DNA of 14,141 bases, taken from the NCBI GenBank assembly GCA_948665105.1, contig CAPNGW010000028.1, positions 1 through 14,141 on the forward strand, given 5' to 3'. This document shows positions 1-6,167 of this stretch, piece after piece. Origin of the DNA: an uncultured Lachnospiraceae bacterium. GTDB lineage: Bacteria > Bacillota > Clostridia > Lachnospirales > Lachnospiraceae. Numbering within the stretch: the stretch's first letter is position 1; each line of letters opens with the position of its first letter. The notes under the pieces are model-generated. The model was given only the letters and a program-made list of their open reading frames with translations, was not told the origin of the DNA and searched no databases. Made by a program: the position numbers and the translations under genes.

Positions 1-1001
1 GCCCCTTCCTTCCGCTGGACCTGCGTATTCTCTCTGTGGGCCTGCTCCAATGCATGAATAGTCACAGGCTCTCCCCGCCGGACCACGGCCTCCAAGTCCT
101 CCTCCCTGGCCTGCTCCACCACTTCCTGAGCCTTCAACGCCCGGTCCTTTAAGCTATATCCTTCCATCAGATATGCTTCCTGGGGCTTTCGCCCTTCATG
201 GACTGCCGTGGAAATGGCCTCCTTTACCCAGTCTGCCTGGGGAGGCAGCTTCATATGATTCAGCTTGTCCATATAAGCAAGATTTTCCGCCGTCAGGGGA
301 ATGTCATGAGCCAACAGAAGCTCCCCGTATCCCATGGTGCTCTCGTTCACCGGAAGTCCTGCTTCTTCAATGACCCTGGCCATCTGATTTTTCAGATTTT
401 CATCCTCAGGCATCTGGTAGTCCCGGACGCCCCGTCCATTGCCGCTGTGCTGGGCCAGGTACAGGTTTTCTATGGTGGGGGGCAGTTCCTTCCCCACAAG
501 ATACACCATGTCCTCCTTGGTGCATTCCCTAAGGTCCTCTGCCATGGCCACTGCCTGCCCGGTGCTTCCGGTCATGGCCTCCAGCTGCTCCATGGACAGC
601 TCATCCCCGAAAATGTTAATGTCCATACCGCCTTTGGCCAGCTCCAGCTTGATTTTATCCACCACAGTGACGATGGTGTCAACCTGAGTGCCGTTTAAGG
701 TATACCCCTCCTCGCTTAAGCCTTCTCCCTCTGTCCCGCTAAGGAGTCCTGAAAGAATCGCCATTTGGTCTTTGAGAAAGGATACATCTATCTGGCTGGC
801 ATCCTCCCGGATTCTGTCCAGCTCCGATTCCAATGAAAAAAGAGCCTTCTCCACGGTTGCCGCTGTGATACGGTAAGGCGTATCCGTCACCAGTGCATTT
901 TTCTCAGCACTGGCCCCCTTTGCGGCCACCATGTCAGACCCTTTATTATCCACATTATTTTGAAAAATTGTCTCTGCTCTTCCGTTATAATCTACGCGCA
1001 T
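1..1001 (-). CDS. DUF6240-like protein, N-terminal 333 residues (C-terminus beyond window)
   Basis: An open frame runs from an ATG at 1001 to the left edge with no stop, so the gene is 3'-truncated by the window. GGAGGAAAGGC directly upstream gives a strong ribosome binding site and fixes the start. The product has no signal peptide or membrane segment and is predicted to be mostly helical and soluble. A degenerate motif recurs: ELPPTIENL (about 172-180), DIPLTAENL (233-241) and EPVTIHALEQ (311-320), each starting a short helix. This pattern and the overall composition resemble DUF6240 proteins of Lachnospiraceae, which I recall as associated with flagellar genes; the molecular function is unknown. 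A sigma-D-like promoter lies just upstream (1049-1076), which fits a motility link. It follows the 834-residue gene by 89 nt on the same strand. Family assignment is from memory of sequence style, not from a search. Confidence 0.75.
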   Translation of the reverse strand, partial: MRVDYNGRAETIFQNNVDNKGSDMVAAKGASAEKNALVTDTPYRITAATVEKALFSLESELDRIREDASQIDVSFLKDQMAILSGLLSGTEGEGLSEEGYTLNGTQVDTIVTVVDKIKLELAKGGMDINIFGDELSMEQLEAMTGSTGQAVAMAEDLRECTKEDMVYLVGKELPPTIENLYLAQHSGNGRGVRDYQMPEDENLKNQMARVIEEAGLPVNESTMGYGELLLAHDIPLTAENLAYMDKLNHMKLPPQADWVKEAISTAVHEGRKPQEAYLMEGYSLKDRALKAQEVVEQAREEDLEAVVRRGEPVTIHALEQAHRENTQVQRKEG

Positions 1002-1048
1002 GCCTTTCCTCCGTTTCCATCTCTAAGAAAGATATCAGTGCAATTACT

Positions 1049-1076
1049 ATTTCGGAAAGATGGAAACAAAACTTAA
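1049..1076 (-). promoter_or_regulatory. Candidate sigma-D (sigma-28, flagellar) promoter for the DUF6240-like gene
   Basis: On the minus strand TTAAGTTT (1076-1069) is followed, after 12 nt, by TCCGAAAT (1056-1049). The Bacillus sigma-D consensus is TAAA, about 15 nt, then GCCGATAA, often with GTTT after the TAAA. The upstream element is one base off TAAAGTTT and the CCGA core is kept. The predicted start would leave a leader of about 40 nt before the ATG at 1001. Nothing resembling a sigma-A pair stands out in this 89-nt gap. Confidence 0.4.
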
Positions 1077-1090
1077 GAGGCAGGCGCATT

Positions 1091-3595
1091 TCACTGTTTT
1101 AAATAGCTGACAAAGAAGCCTCCGGCTTCCGCAAAATACTCTTCACTGTCATTTAAACCCATACGTGCGGTACTGTTTGTCTCAGGATAATATAGCACCA
1201 GGTTGCGCTCGTCATACCCCACAATCAGCACCGGCTCCTGACCTTCACCCAGAGCCAGAACCGGGCAGGATTGGTTCACATAGTATAACGCCTGGGATAC
1301 GGTAAGTCCATGAAGATTCAGTACCAGAGCCTCAGGCATGGCATCTGCCAGAATCTGTTCTGGCTCCTGGCCTGAGGCCAGCAGACTGGCCACGTCAAGG
1401 TTGATTCCCTCATATTTCAGCAAAGCCTTCAGACAGCGTTCCATATTTCCCGCCGACTCGGAAAGCTCTTCCTGTCCCAAGGGTATCTCAGCAGCCATGG
1501 ACATGGAAGCATCCCTTCCCCTGCGCCAGATATAACGCTGGGAACCATCAAGAACCGCTCCGGCCCAAACATCCGCCGTGTCGATGGCCTCCCCCACCTT
1601 TTCCGTGCTAAGGACCACGTTCCCCCGGGCATAGACATAGTAGCAGCCCTCCACAGGTCTGGTATCAAGCCTGGCCACTTTTTTCTCTTCCTGCACCACC
1701 TCCTTGGGTGTAAGAACCTGGGGTGCCGTCTTCACCAGCTCTTTTCCCATCTTGAGTGTTACCTGGGTCTGCTTGGCTCCTTCACGCACCATCTCCACCT
1801 GCACGTTCCGGGAGGAGGCAATCTCATGGCTCTTAATGGCATCAGGCTCCACGGCTGTCAAAACATTTCCTTCCATCCAGGCCCGTTCCAGAAAGACCGT
1901 ATCGTCCTCCACATAGGCATCGGTGATGTAGTAGCCTGCTTTCTCATATTCCTTTATGACGGTCTGGCTCTTGTCCATTATGATGACCTTGTACAGTAGC
2001 TCGCCGAACTCCTCCTGGGTCCTTTGCGCAATGCCATAGACAAAATCACTTTCCACAAACCCAATCGGGCGCAAAAGCTCCGACGGTGAACCTGTCACCT
2101 GCCACTGCTTCTCCCCCTCCAAATCCATGACGATGATTTCATTGTCCTTTTCTCCGAAAGCCACATACCTTCCATCCCCGGACACAGCATAGCTGTCTTC
2201 CCGCTGCCCGCTTCTTAAGACAGCAGACTCCCCGTCTGCAAGGCGGATGCGATAAAAGTCTCCCTCCGCAATCATGTAGAAGTATCCTTCTTCACTGACA
2301 TAAAATAGCTGTCCCCAGGTCTCCTTCAGCAGCTGATAGGTCTGGTCGGATTGCACAAAGAGAACCTCCTCAACGGTATTGGCCATCCTGTCATAATGGA
2401 AGAGGCCGATTCCGGTCTGTCCCTCATATGTTCCCCGGTTCATATATCCGTAAACCACAAAGTCCACACTGCCGGACTCATCTATCTTGATAATCCGAAT
2501 GTCGTGCTCCCGGTTATTGGCCCGGTCACTGAACCCTTCGATTCCACGGAAGCTGTACACCAGTGAAAGCTGATTGGTACTGCTGTTATAGCTCCACAAA
2601 TCTCCATCCTGAACGAAGCTCACGATGCTGCCGTCCTCGTTGGTCATGTAGGAGACGTCTCCGTTTCGAATTCCCAAAAGCAGTCCGGTGTCCGTGAGAT
2701 TGTCTCCACTTCCCCGAAACACCTCCTCCATGGTGCGCTCGTAATCCAGAAGGTACATCCGGTCATTGAGTGTGCTGTACCGGAGTCTGTAATATTCCTC
2801 CACATTATAGAATTCCGTCTCACCTTCCTCTCCGCTGGCCGCCACCACGTAATTTAAAAGGATGACGTTGGAGGCGCTTCCCAGTTCTTTGATGGAAGGG
2901 ATGGGGTCTTTTAGAACCTCCCCCTGGAAATCTCCCCAGGTAACCTGATTCATGCTGGAATGGATGGTGACCTTCTGCAGAGTGGTATTGTCCCCCTCAC
3001 TGTTGGGCTCCAGATACATGGCTATTTCGGAAGCCCGCTCCGGCCGAAAGGTAACGGTGTGGAAATTCATTGCAAAATCAATGGAGTCCTCCACATGCCA
3101 GTCAAAGGCCCGGATAATTCTGGTATAGTAGTGAATCTCCTCTCCGTTGCAGAGGAGGGTAATCGTCAAAAGATATTCCCGGTCATCCTCAAGAAGATTT
3201 TGTATGTTGAGCTCCGTATGGATTTCACCCTCCTTACGGGAAAAGTCCTCCACCCGGGTATTCTCTATGAGCCGCTGTGTGTCCAGGCTCCGCACCTCAT
3301 AGGAAATACCTTCTATTTTATTTTCAAAAACCCGGATGCTCACGGGAAGCATCATATCCTCTGAGAGGGGCGTGATGGTATCCCGGGCACTTATGGGGTC
3401 TATTTCTCCTTTGTAGCCAAACAGCTCATTTACCTTCTGTCCATAGCTGGAAAGGGACAGAACCGGCAACGTCGCTTCCGGCATCTCTGAGGTCAAATCC
3501 GCGTTACCCGTGGGGGTGAGCAGGGAAAATCCCGCCAGGGACGCAAGAAATACCAGTGCCAATATCAGGACCTTGATTAATTTTTTAATTCTCAC
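1091..3595 (-). CDS. Membrane-anchored propeller-like protein with degenerate C39-peptidase-like C-terminus
   Basis: 834 residues from a GTG at 3595, with AAGGAGAGGA upstream; it overlaps the end of the methyltransferase gene by 11 nt, so translation is probably coupled. Residues about 5-27 form a single hydrophobic N-terminal segment after a Lys-rich start: an uncleaved signal-anchor or signal peptide, so the bulk should lie outside the membrane. Residues roughly 300-600 contain repeated strand-turn patterns such as DGRYVAFGEKD and GDFYRIRLADGE, typical of a beta-propeller. The last 115 residues look like a C39/papain-like domain: C721 opens a helix (CLKALLKYEG), followed by PVLALGEGQEPVLIVGYD. 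At the usual His position is E787/P788, and the usual DP is Y803-P804, so a Cys-His-Asp triad is not complete. Function unknown; a cell-wall or sensing role is only a guess. Confidence 0.85.
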   Translation of the reverse strand: MRIKKLIKVLILALVFLASLAGFSLLTPTGNADLTSEMPEATLPVLSLSSYGQKVNELFGYKGEIDPISARDTITPLSEDMMLPVSIRVFENKIEGISYEVRSLDTQRLIENTRVEDFSRKEGEIHTELNIQNLLEDDREYLLTITLLCNGEEIHYYTRIIRAFDWHVEDSIDFAMNFHTVTFRPERASEIAMYLEPNSEGDNTTLQKVTIHSSMNQVTWGDFQGEVLKDPIPSIKELGSASNVILLNYVVAASGEEGETEFYNVEEYYRLRYSTLNDRMYLLDYERTMEEVFRGSGDNLTDTGLLLGIRNGDVSYMTNEDGSIVSFVQDGDLWSYNSSTNQLSLVYSFRGIEGFSDRANNREHDIRIIKIDESGSVDFVVYGYMNRGTYEGQTGIGLFHYDRMANTVEEVLFVQSDQTYQLLKETWGQLFYVSEEGYFYMIAEGDFYRIRLADGESAVLRSGQREDSYAVSGDGRYVAFGEKDNEIIVMDLEGEKQWQVTGSPSELLRPIGFVESDFVYGIAQRTQEEFGELLYKVIIMDKSQTVIKEYEKAGYYITDAYVEDDTVFLERAWMEGNVLTAVEPDAIKSHEIASSRNVQVEMVREGAKQTQVTLKMGKELVKTAPQVLTPKEVVQEEKKVARLDTRPVEGCYYVYARGNVVLSTEKVGEAIDTADVWAGAVLDGSQRYIWRRGRDASMSMAAEIPLGQEELSESAGNMERCLKALLKYEGINLDVASLLASGQEPEQILADAMPEALVLNLHGLTVSQALYYVNQSCPVLALGEGQEPVLIVGYDERNLVLYYPETNSTARMGLNDSEEYFAEAGGFFVSYLKQ

Positions 3596-4742
3596 GCCTG
3601 TCCTCTCCTTCCTGCAAAAGTCTTGCCAATGTGGGTGTCACATGCAAAAATTCCATCAGCTCCCGGTAGTGCGCTTCCCCTGTCTGGTTTCGTCCCTTTA
3701 CTGCACGAATCAAAATATTTTTTGGGGTATGCTCCATGTCAATAAACTCCAAAAGCTGCACCTCATAACCCTTACTTTTTAAAATTTCCGCCCGGAGGGC
3801 GTCGGTGAACAGGGCCGCCATTCGTTCCTTCACCAGACCATATTCAAACACCGGTGCCAGAATATCATTGCTCATCTGGCTGTTGAGCTCATGCTGGCAG
3901 CAGGGCACGGACAAAATAACCCTTGCTCCCCAGCGGATAGCCTTGTCCAGGGCATAGTCCGTGGCGGTATCGCAGGCGTGAAGGGTCACCACCATATCCA
4001 CGTCACCCGCCTTATGATAGTTTGCGATATCTCCCACAGAAAAATGCAGCTTTTCATAGCCATATTTTTCTGCCAAGGCATTACAGCTTTGTATCACATC
4101 CTCCTTCAAATCCAGTCCGGTGATGCGCACCTGAAATCCCTTTAATTCCTTCAGATAATGGTACATGGCAAAGGTAAGATAGGACTTGCCACAGCCAAAG
4201 TCCAGGATGGATATTTCCCTGTCCTTAGGAAGCTTTGGAAGGATGTCCTCTATGAATTCCAAAAAGCGGTTTATCTGGCGGAATTTATCATAGCGGGCAT
4301 TGACAATCCTCCCCTCCTTGGTCTGAACCCCCAAATCCACCAGAAAATCAACCCTCTTCTCCGGGTCCAGGATGTATTTCTTCCTGCGGTTATGGGAAAG
4401 GTCCGCCGGCTCTAAAGGGGTGGAGGCCTTCTTCTCCTTGATGGTTAGCTTCCCTTTCTTGCTGATGAGTACATGGGCTGTGGCCGTATCGGCATTCAGC
4501 TCCAGCTGCTTATAGCTTTCCATCCATTGGCAAATTCTGTCAACGGCCTCCTCCTGGGTCAGATTGTGGTGGTAGACTTTGTTTTCCTTGTATTCGCTGG
4601 CCTGATAAATAATCCGTCCTTTCTGTTCAAAGGGGCGGATGTGGATTTTGGCGGCGGCATCTTTTACTCTTGGATTGCTTAAGATGGCCTGTCGCAGCGA
4701 TTGGGTGATGTATTTATATAATAATTCTTTCAGATCTTGCAT
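3585..4742 (-). CDS. Class I SAM-dependent methyltransferase (METTL25 / Methyltransf_32-like)
   Basis: 385 residues from ATG 4742. The frame stays open to 4841, but AAAGGAG (4754-4748) lies 5 nt before ATG 4742, while the extension would read through a palindrome, so the shorter start is chosen. Residues 181-189 (DFGCGKSYL) are the SAM-binding motif I; GLDLKED (about 209-215) would hold the acidic residue that contacts the ribose; LHACDTAT (254-261) and SVPCCQHE (278-285) are the characteristic later motifs of the Methyltransf_32 group that includes eukaryotic METTL25. The first 140 or so residues form a separate alpha/beta N-terminal region containing KIHIRPFEQKGRIIYQ. The substrate is not known; RNA or protein would be plausible. 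It is first in a minus-strand cluster with the 834-residue membrane protein, whose start it overlaps, and is preceded by a highly structured leader. Confidence 0.88.
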   Translation of the reverse strand: MQDLKELLYKYITQSLRQAILSNPRVKDAAAKIHIRPFEQKGRIIYQASEYKENKVYHHNLTQEEAVDRICQWMESYKQLELNADTATAHVLISKKGKLTIKEKKASTPLEPADLSHNRRKKYILDPEKRVDFLVDLGVQTKEGRIVNARYDKFRQINRFLEFIEDILPKLPKDREISILDFGCGKSYLTFAMYHYLKELKGFQVRITGLDLKEDVIQSCNALAEKYGYEKLHFSVGDIANYHKAGDVDMVVTLHACDTATDYALDKAIRWGARVILSVPCCQHELNSQMSNDILAPVFEYGLVKERMAALFTDALRAEILKSKGYEVQLLEFIDMEHTPKNILIRAVKGRNQTGEAHYRELMEFLHVTPTLARLLQEGEDRREN

Positions 4743-4764
4743 GGTGGCTCCTTTGGGTGAGTGG

Positions 4765-4882
4765 GGGCAGAGGCCGGAGAAAACCAAAGGTTTTCCCCGG
4801 CTCGCTTCGCTCGTCAAATAGAAATCTATATGGCTGCTCAAGCAAGCTTGGCAGCCATATAGATTTCTATTTGACTCTGCCC
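4765..4882 (-). promoter_or_regulatory. Structured multi-arm 5' leader element (or mobile palindromic repeat) upstream of the methyltransferase
   Basis: Three nested or adjacent stems fill this 118-nt stretch. The closing stem pairs 4765-4772 (GGGCAGAG) with 4875-4882 (CTCTGCCC), 8 bp. Arm A pairs 4774-4785 with 4789-4800 around an AAA triloop, 12 bp; its one non-Watson-Crick position (4778/4796) is A/C on the plus strand but a G-U wobble on the minus strand, favouring a minus-strand RNA. Arm B pairs 4813-4837 with 4851-4875, 25 perfect bp, with a small inner stem in the loop. No U-run follows, so it is not a simple terminator. It begins about where a minus-strand transcript from the TATAAT at 4897-4892 would start and ends 10 nt before the ribosome binding site. 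It could instead be a dispersed palindromic repeat that landed here. Confidence 0.6.
4813..4875. repeat. Perfect 25-bp inverted repeat, 13-nt loop
   Basis: The left arm 4813-4837 and right arm 4851-4875 are exact reverse complements. The loop (4838-4850) contains its own CAAGC-AA-GCTTG hairpin at 4839-4850. The arms carry the sequence ATAGAAATCTATATGGCTGC on the plus strand. It is adjoined at 4801-4812 by CTCGCTTCGCTC, which together with the arms resembles dispersed palindromic repeats; whether other copies exist in the genome cannot be told from this window. Confidence 0.9.
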
Positions 4883-4891
4883 TTAACGAAC

Positions 4892-4900
4892 ATTATAACA
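4892..4900 (-). promoter_or_regulatory. Extended -10 promoter element for the methyltransferase operon
   Basis: The minus strand reads TGTTATAAT at 4900-4892: a perfect TATAAT preceded by TG plus one base, an extended -10 element. The -35 region 17 nt upstream (TGTTCA) is weak, as is common with extended -10 promoters. Transcription would start near 4885, immediately before the structured leader. Confidence 0.5.
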
Positions 4901-4951
4901 GGACTTGCCATGGATGAACAGAGGGAAATTTGTTGGAAAGAGCCAATATGA

Positions 4952-4980
4952 TTGCGCCTATACTTTTTTTATGTTATCAT
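4952..4980 (+). promoter_or_regulatory. Sigma-A-type promoter of the toxin-antitoxin operon
   Basis: TTGCGC (4952-4957) and TATCAT (4975-4980) are separated by exactly 17 nt; each box keeps the most conserved bases. The expected start near 4987 leaves a leader of about 30 nt before ATG 5017. The surrounding DNA is clearly AT-rich. Confidence 0.5.
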
Positions 4981-4994
4981 AAATGCATATAACA
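4972..4994. promoter_or_regulatory. Candidate antitoxin operator (inverted repeat over the -10 box)
   Basis: TGTTAT (4972-4977) and ATAACA (4989-4994) are perfect inverted half-sites 11 nt apart, overlapping the -10 box and the likely start site, with a palindromic ATGCAT (4983-4988) between them. Type II antitoxins usually repress their own promoter by binding such repeats; that this one does so is inference. Confidence 0.35.
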
Positions 4995-5016
4995 GCAATG
5001 GAAGGATGTGTATGCA

Positions 5017-5226
5017 ATGAGCAATCGCGATTTTGCTAAAACTCTTATAGACCAGATACCTGAAAGCAAGCTTTTTTATATTATTGCCTACTTACAAGGT
5101 GCTGCTATTCCCGATGAAGTACCCAACGCTGAAACGCTGAAAGCATTTGAAGAACTTGAAAATGGAGGCGGATTCTCTTTTTCCGGCAGTACAGAAGCTC
5201 TGTTTGCTGAACTTATGGAGGACTGA
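5017..5226 (+). CDS. Antitoxin of a YafQ-type toxin-antitoxin pair
   Basis: 69 residues from ATG 5017, with AAGGA at 5002-5006; an in-frame GTG at 5008 would touch that ribosome binding site, so ATG 5017 is preferred. The protein is acidic. Residues 1-30 (SNRDFAKTLIDQIPESKLFYIIAYLQG) look helical, followed by a Pro-containing linker and an acidic C-terminal stretch ending AELMED that would suit wrapping around a toxin. It is not a clear RelB/DinJ ribbon-helix-helix by eye, so the antitoxin family is left open. The call rests on its size and its position 2 nt before a recognisable YafQ-family toxin. It would neutralise the toxin and probably repress the shared promoter. Confidence 0.75.
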   Translation: MSNRDFAKTLIDQIPESKLFYIIAYLQGAAIPDEVPNAETLKAFEELENGGGFSFSGSTEALFAELMED

Positions 5227-5228
5227 AG

Positions 5229-5501
5229 ATGTTGGATGTTAAATACTCCACCAAATTTAAAAAGGATTTTAAATCCTGTGTAAAACGAAATTATAAGATG
5301 TCTTTATTGCAACGAGCTATTGACACTCTCCGAATTCCCGATACACTTCCTCCCCAAAATAAGGATCATGCGCTAAGCGGAAATTATATCAATTACCGAG
5401 AGTGTCATCTGGCACCAGATTGGCTCTTAATCTATCGGTATGAAGAAAAGACCTTACAACTTTACCGTACCGGTACACATGCTGATTTATTTCATATGTA
5501 A
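5229..5501 (+). CDS. YafQ-family (RelE superfamily) mRNA interferase toxin
   Basis: 90 residues, the usual length for the family, starting 2 nt after the antitoxin stop, with GGAGG (5217-5221) inside the antitoxin's last codons. The sequence follows the YafQ layout: FKKDFK near the N-terminus, KDH (45-47), RECHLAPDWLLIY (57-69) and YRTGTHADLF (79-88). H47, H60, D64 and H84 fall exactly three positions before the catalytic H50, H63, D67 and H87 of E. coli YafQ, so the active site appears intact. YafQ-type toxins cleave mRNA at the ribosome in a codon-dependent way when the antitoxin is degraded. The pair is more AT-rich than its neighbours, consistent with horizontal arrival. Confidence 0.92.
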   Translation: MLDVKYSTKFKKDFKSCVKRNYKMSLLQRAIDTLRIPDTLPPQNKDHALSGNYINYRECHLAPDWLLIYRYEEKTLQLYRTGTHADLFHM

Positions 5502-5517
5502 ATCATCTTCCTGAAAA

Positions 5518-5550
5518 GGGGCTATCGCTGAACTACGTTGCGATAGCCCC
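5518..5550. terminator. Strong hairpin terminator, probably bidirectional
   Basis: GGGGCTATCGC (5518-5528) and GCGATAGCCCC (5540-5550) form an 11-bp perfect stem with an 11-nt loop. It lies between the converging toxin gene and the minus-strand gene ending at 5602. On the minus strand the stem is followed by TTTTCAGG; on the plus strand by AATATTTATG, a weaker T-rich tail. Convergent position and both tails suggest it serves both directions. Confidence 0.75.
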
Positions 5551-5601
5551 AATATTTATGTCTTTAACTAATGCTCAGAAAGAACTCGTTTTAAAAGCCT
5601 T

Positions 5602-6108
5602 CTACCACCAGCGGCGGCATCTTCTGTGGCGGCACCGGCGGTTAAACATTTCATTGAACAGTAATACGTCTATGAGATTGGGCAGTCCCTGGTTGGGCCG
5701 GTGGTGGTGTCTGTGATGAGGCGGATGCAAAAGCGGTGCCCCGCCGGAATGTCTGTTGTCCACCATCCGAAGCTCCTCGGCCTCCACAGCCTCATACTGC
5801 TGACTCTCGAAATCCTCAGGCTGAGCCACCTTTTGATAGATGCGGTCACTGATTTGCCGAAGCATCAGTCGGTCCGGCATCTCATCAAACATAAGGCTTC
5901 CTTCATACTCCATCTTATCACATTCTTCCTCCACCAGGCTCTGAACGGCATGAACCTCCTGGGGATACATACTCTTTAACCGTTCCATATCCCTTTCGTA
6001 CTCCGCTTCTTCCAAGAATACATTCTGCATGGGATATGTCATATAAAACGGCATTTTCTGAGAATTGCCATTTGTCATTCTGTAAAAATCATTCTGGTTA
6101 TAGTCCAC
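5602..6108 (-). CDS. Hypothetical protein with acidic core and His/Arg-rich C-terminal tail
   Basis: 168 residues from a GTG at 6108, with GGGAGAA about 7 nt upstream. No signal peptide or membrane segment. Residues 1-117 are acidic and rich in Met, Tyr and Gln; a core at about 45-93 (YPQEVHAVQSLVEEECD, then YEGSLMFDEMPDRLML) resembles a small conserved family I associate with Lachnospiraceae. From 118 on the charge reverses: PPHHRHHHRP (129-138), then a hydrophobic patch NLIDVLLFNEMF, then RRCRHRRCRRWW at the end. Such His/Arg-rich, Cys-containing tails are seen in spore coat proteins and in metal- or polyanion-binding proteins, but I cannot assign a function. It follows the patatin gene by 55 nt and has a plausible promoter of its own. 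Confidence 0.75.
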   Translation of the reverse strand: MDYNQNDFYRMTNGNSQKMPFYMTYPMQNVFLEEAEYERDMERLKSMYPQEVHAVQSLVEEECDKMEYEGSLMFDEMPDRLMLRQISDRIYQKVAQPEDFESQQYEAVEAEELRMVDNRHSGGAPLLHPPHHRHHHRPNQGLPNLIDVLLFNEMFNRRCRHRRCRRWW

Positions 6109-6137
6109 TGATTTTCTCCCGAATTTAACATCAGTAT

Positions 6138-6167
6138 AGTATATGTGGGAGAGCGGCTTTCTGTCAC
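6138..6167 (-). promoter_or_regulatory. Candidate promoter (sigma-A or sporulation sigma-K/E type) for the His/Arg-rich protein gene
   Basis: On the minus strand GTGACA (6167-6162) and TATACT (6143-6138) are 18 nt apart, each one base off sigma-A consensus. The same -10 region reads CATATACTA (6145-6137), a full match to the sigma-K -10 pattern CATANNNTA and one base off the sigma-E -10 CATACANT. The -35 box overlaps the patatin stop codon. The sequence alone does not decide between these readings. Confidence 0.4.

Noticed and set aside
198..698. A 166-codon plus-strand open frame at the left end
   Set aside because: It is the antisense shadow of the DUF6240-like gene, which has a strong ribosome binding site and a coherent protein.
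4743..4841. N-terminal extension of the methyltransferase up to an ATG at 4841
   Set aside because: The extra 33 residues are encoded by the palindromic element, start inside its loop, and lack a ribosome binding site, whereas ATG 4742 has AAAGGAG at good spacing.
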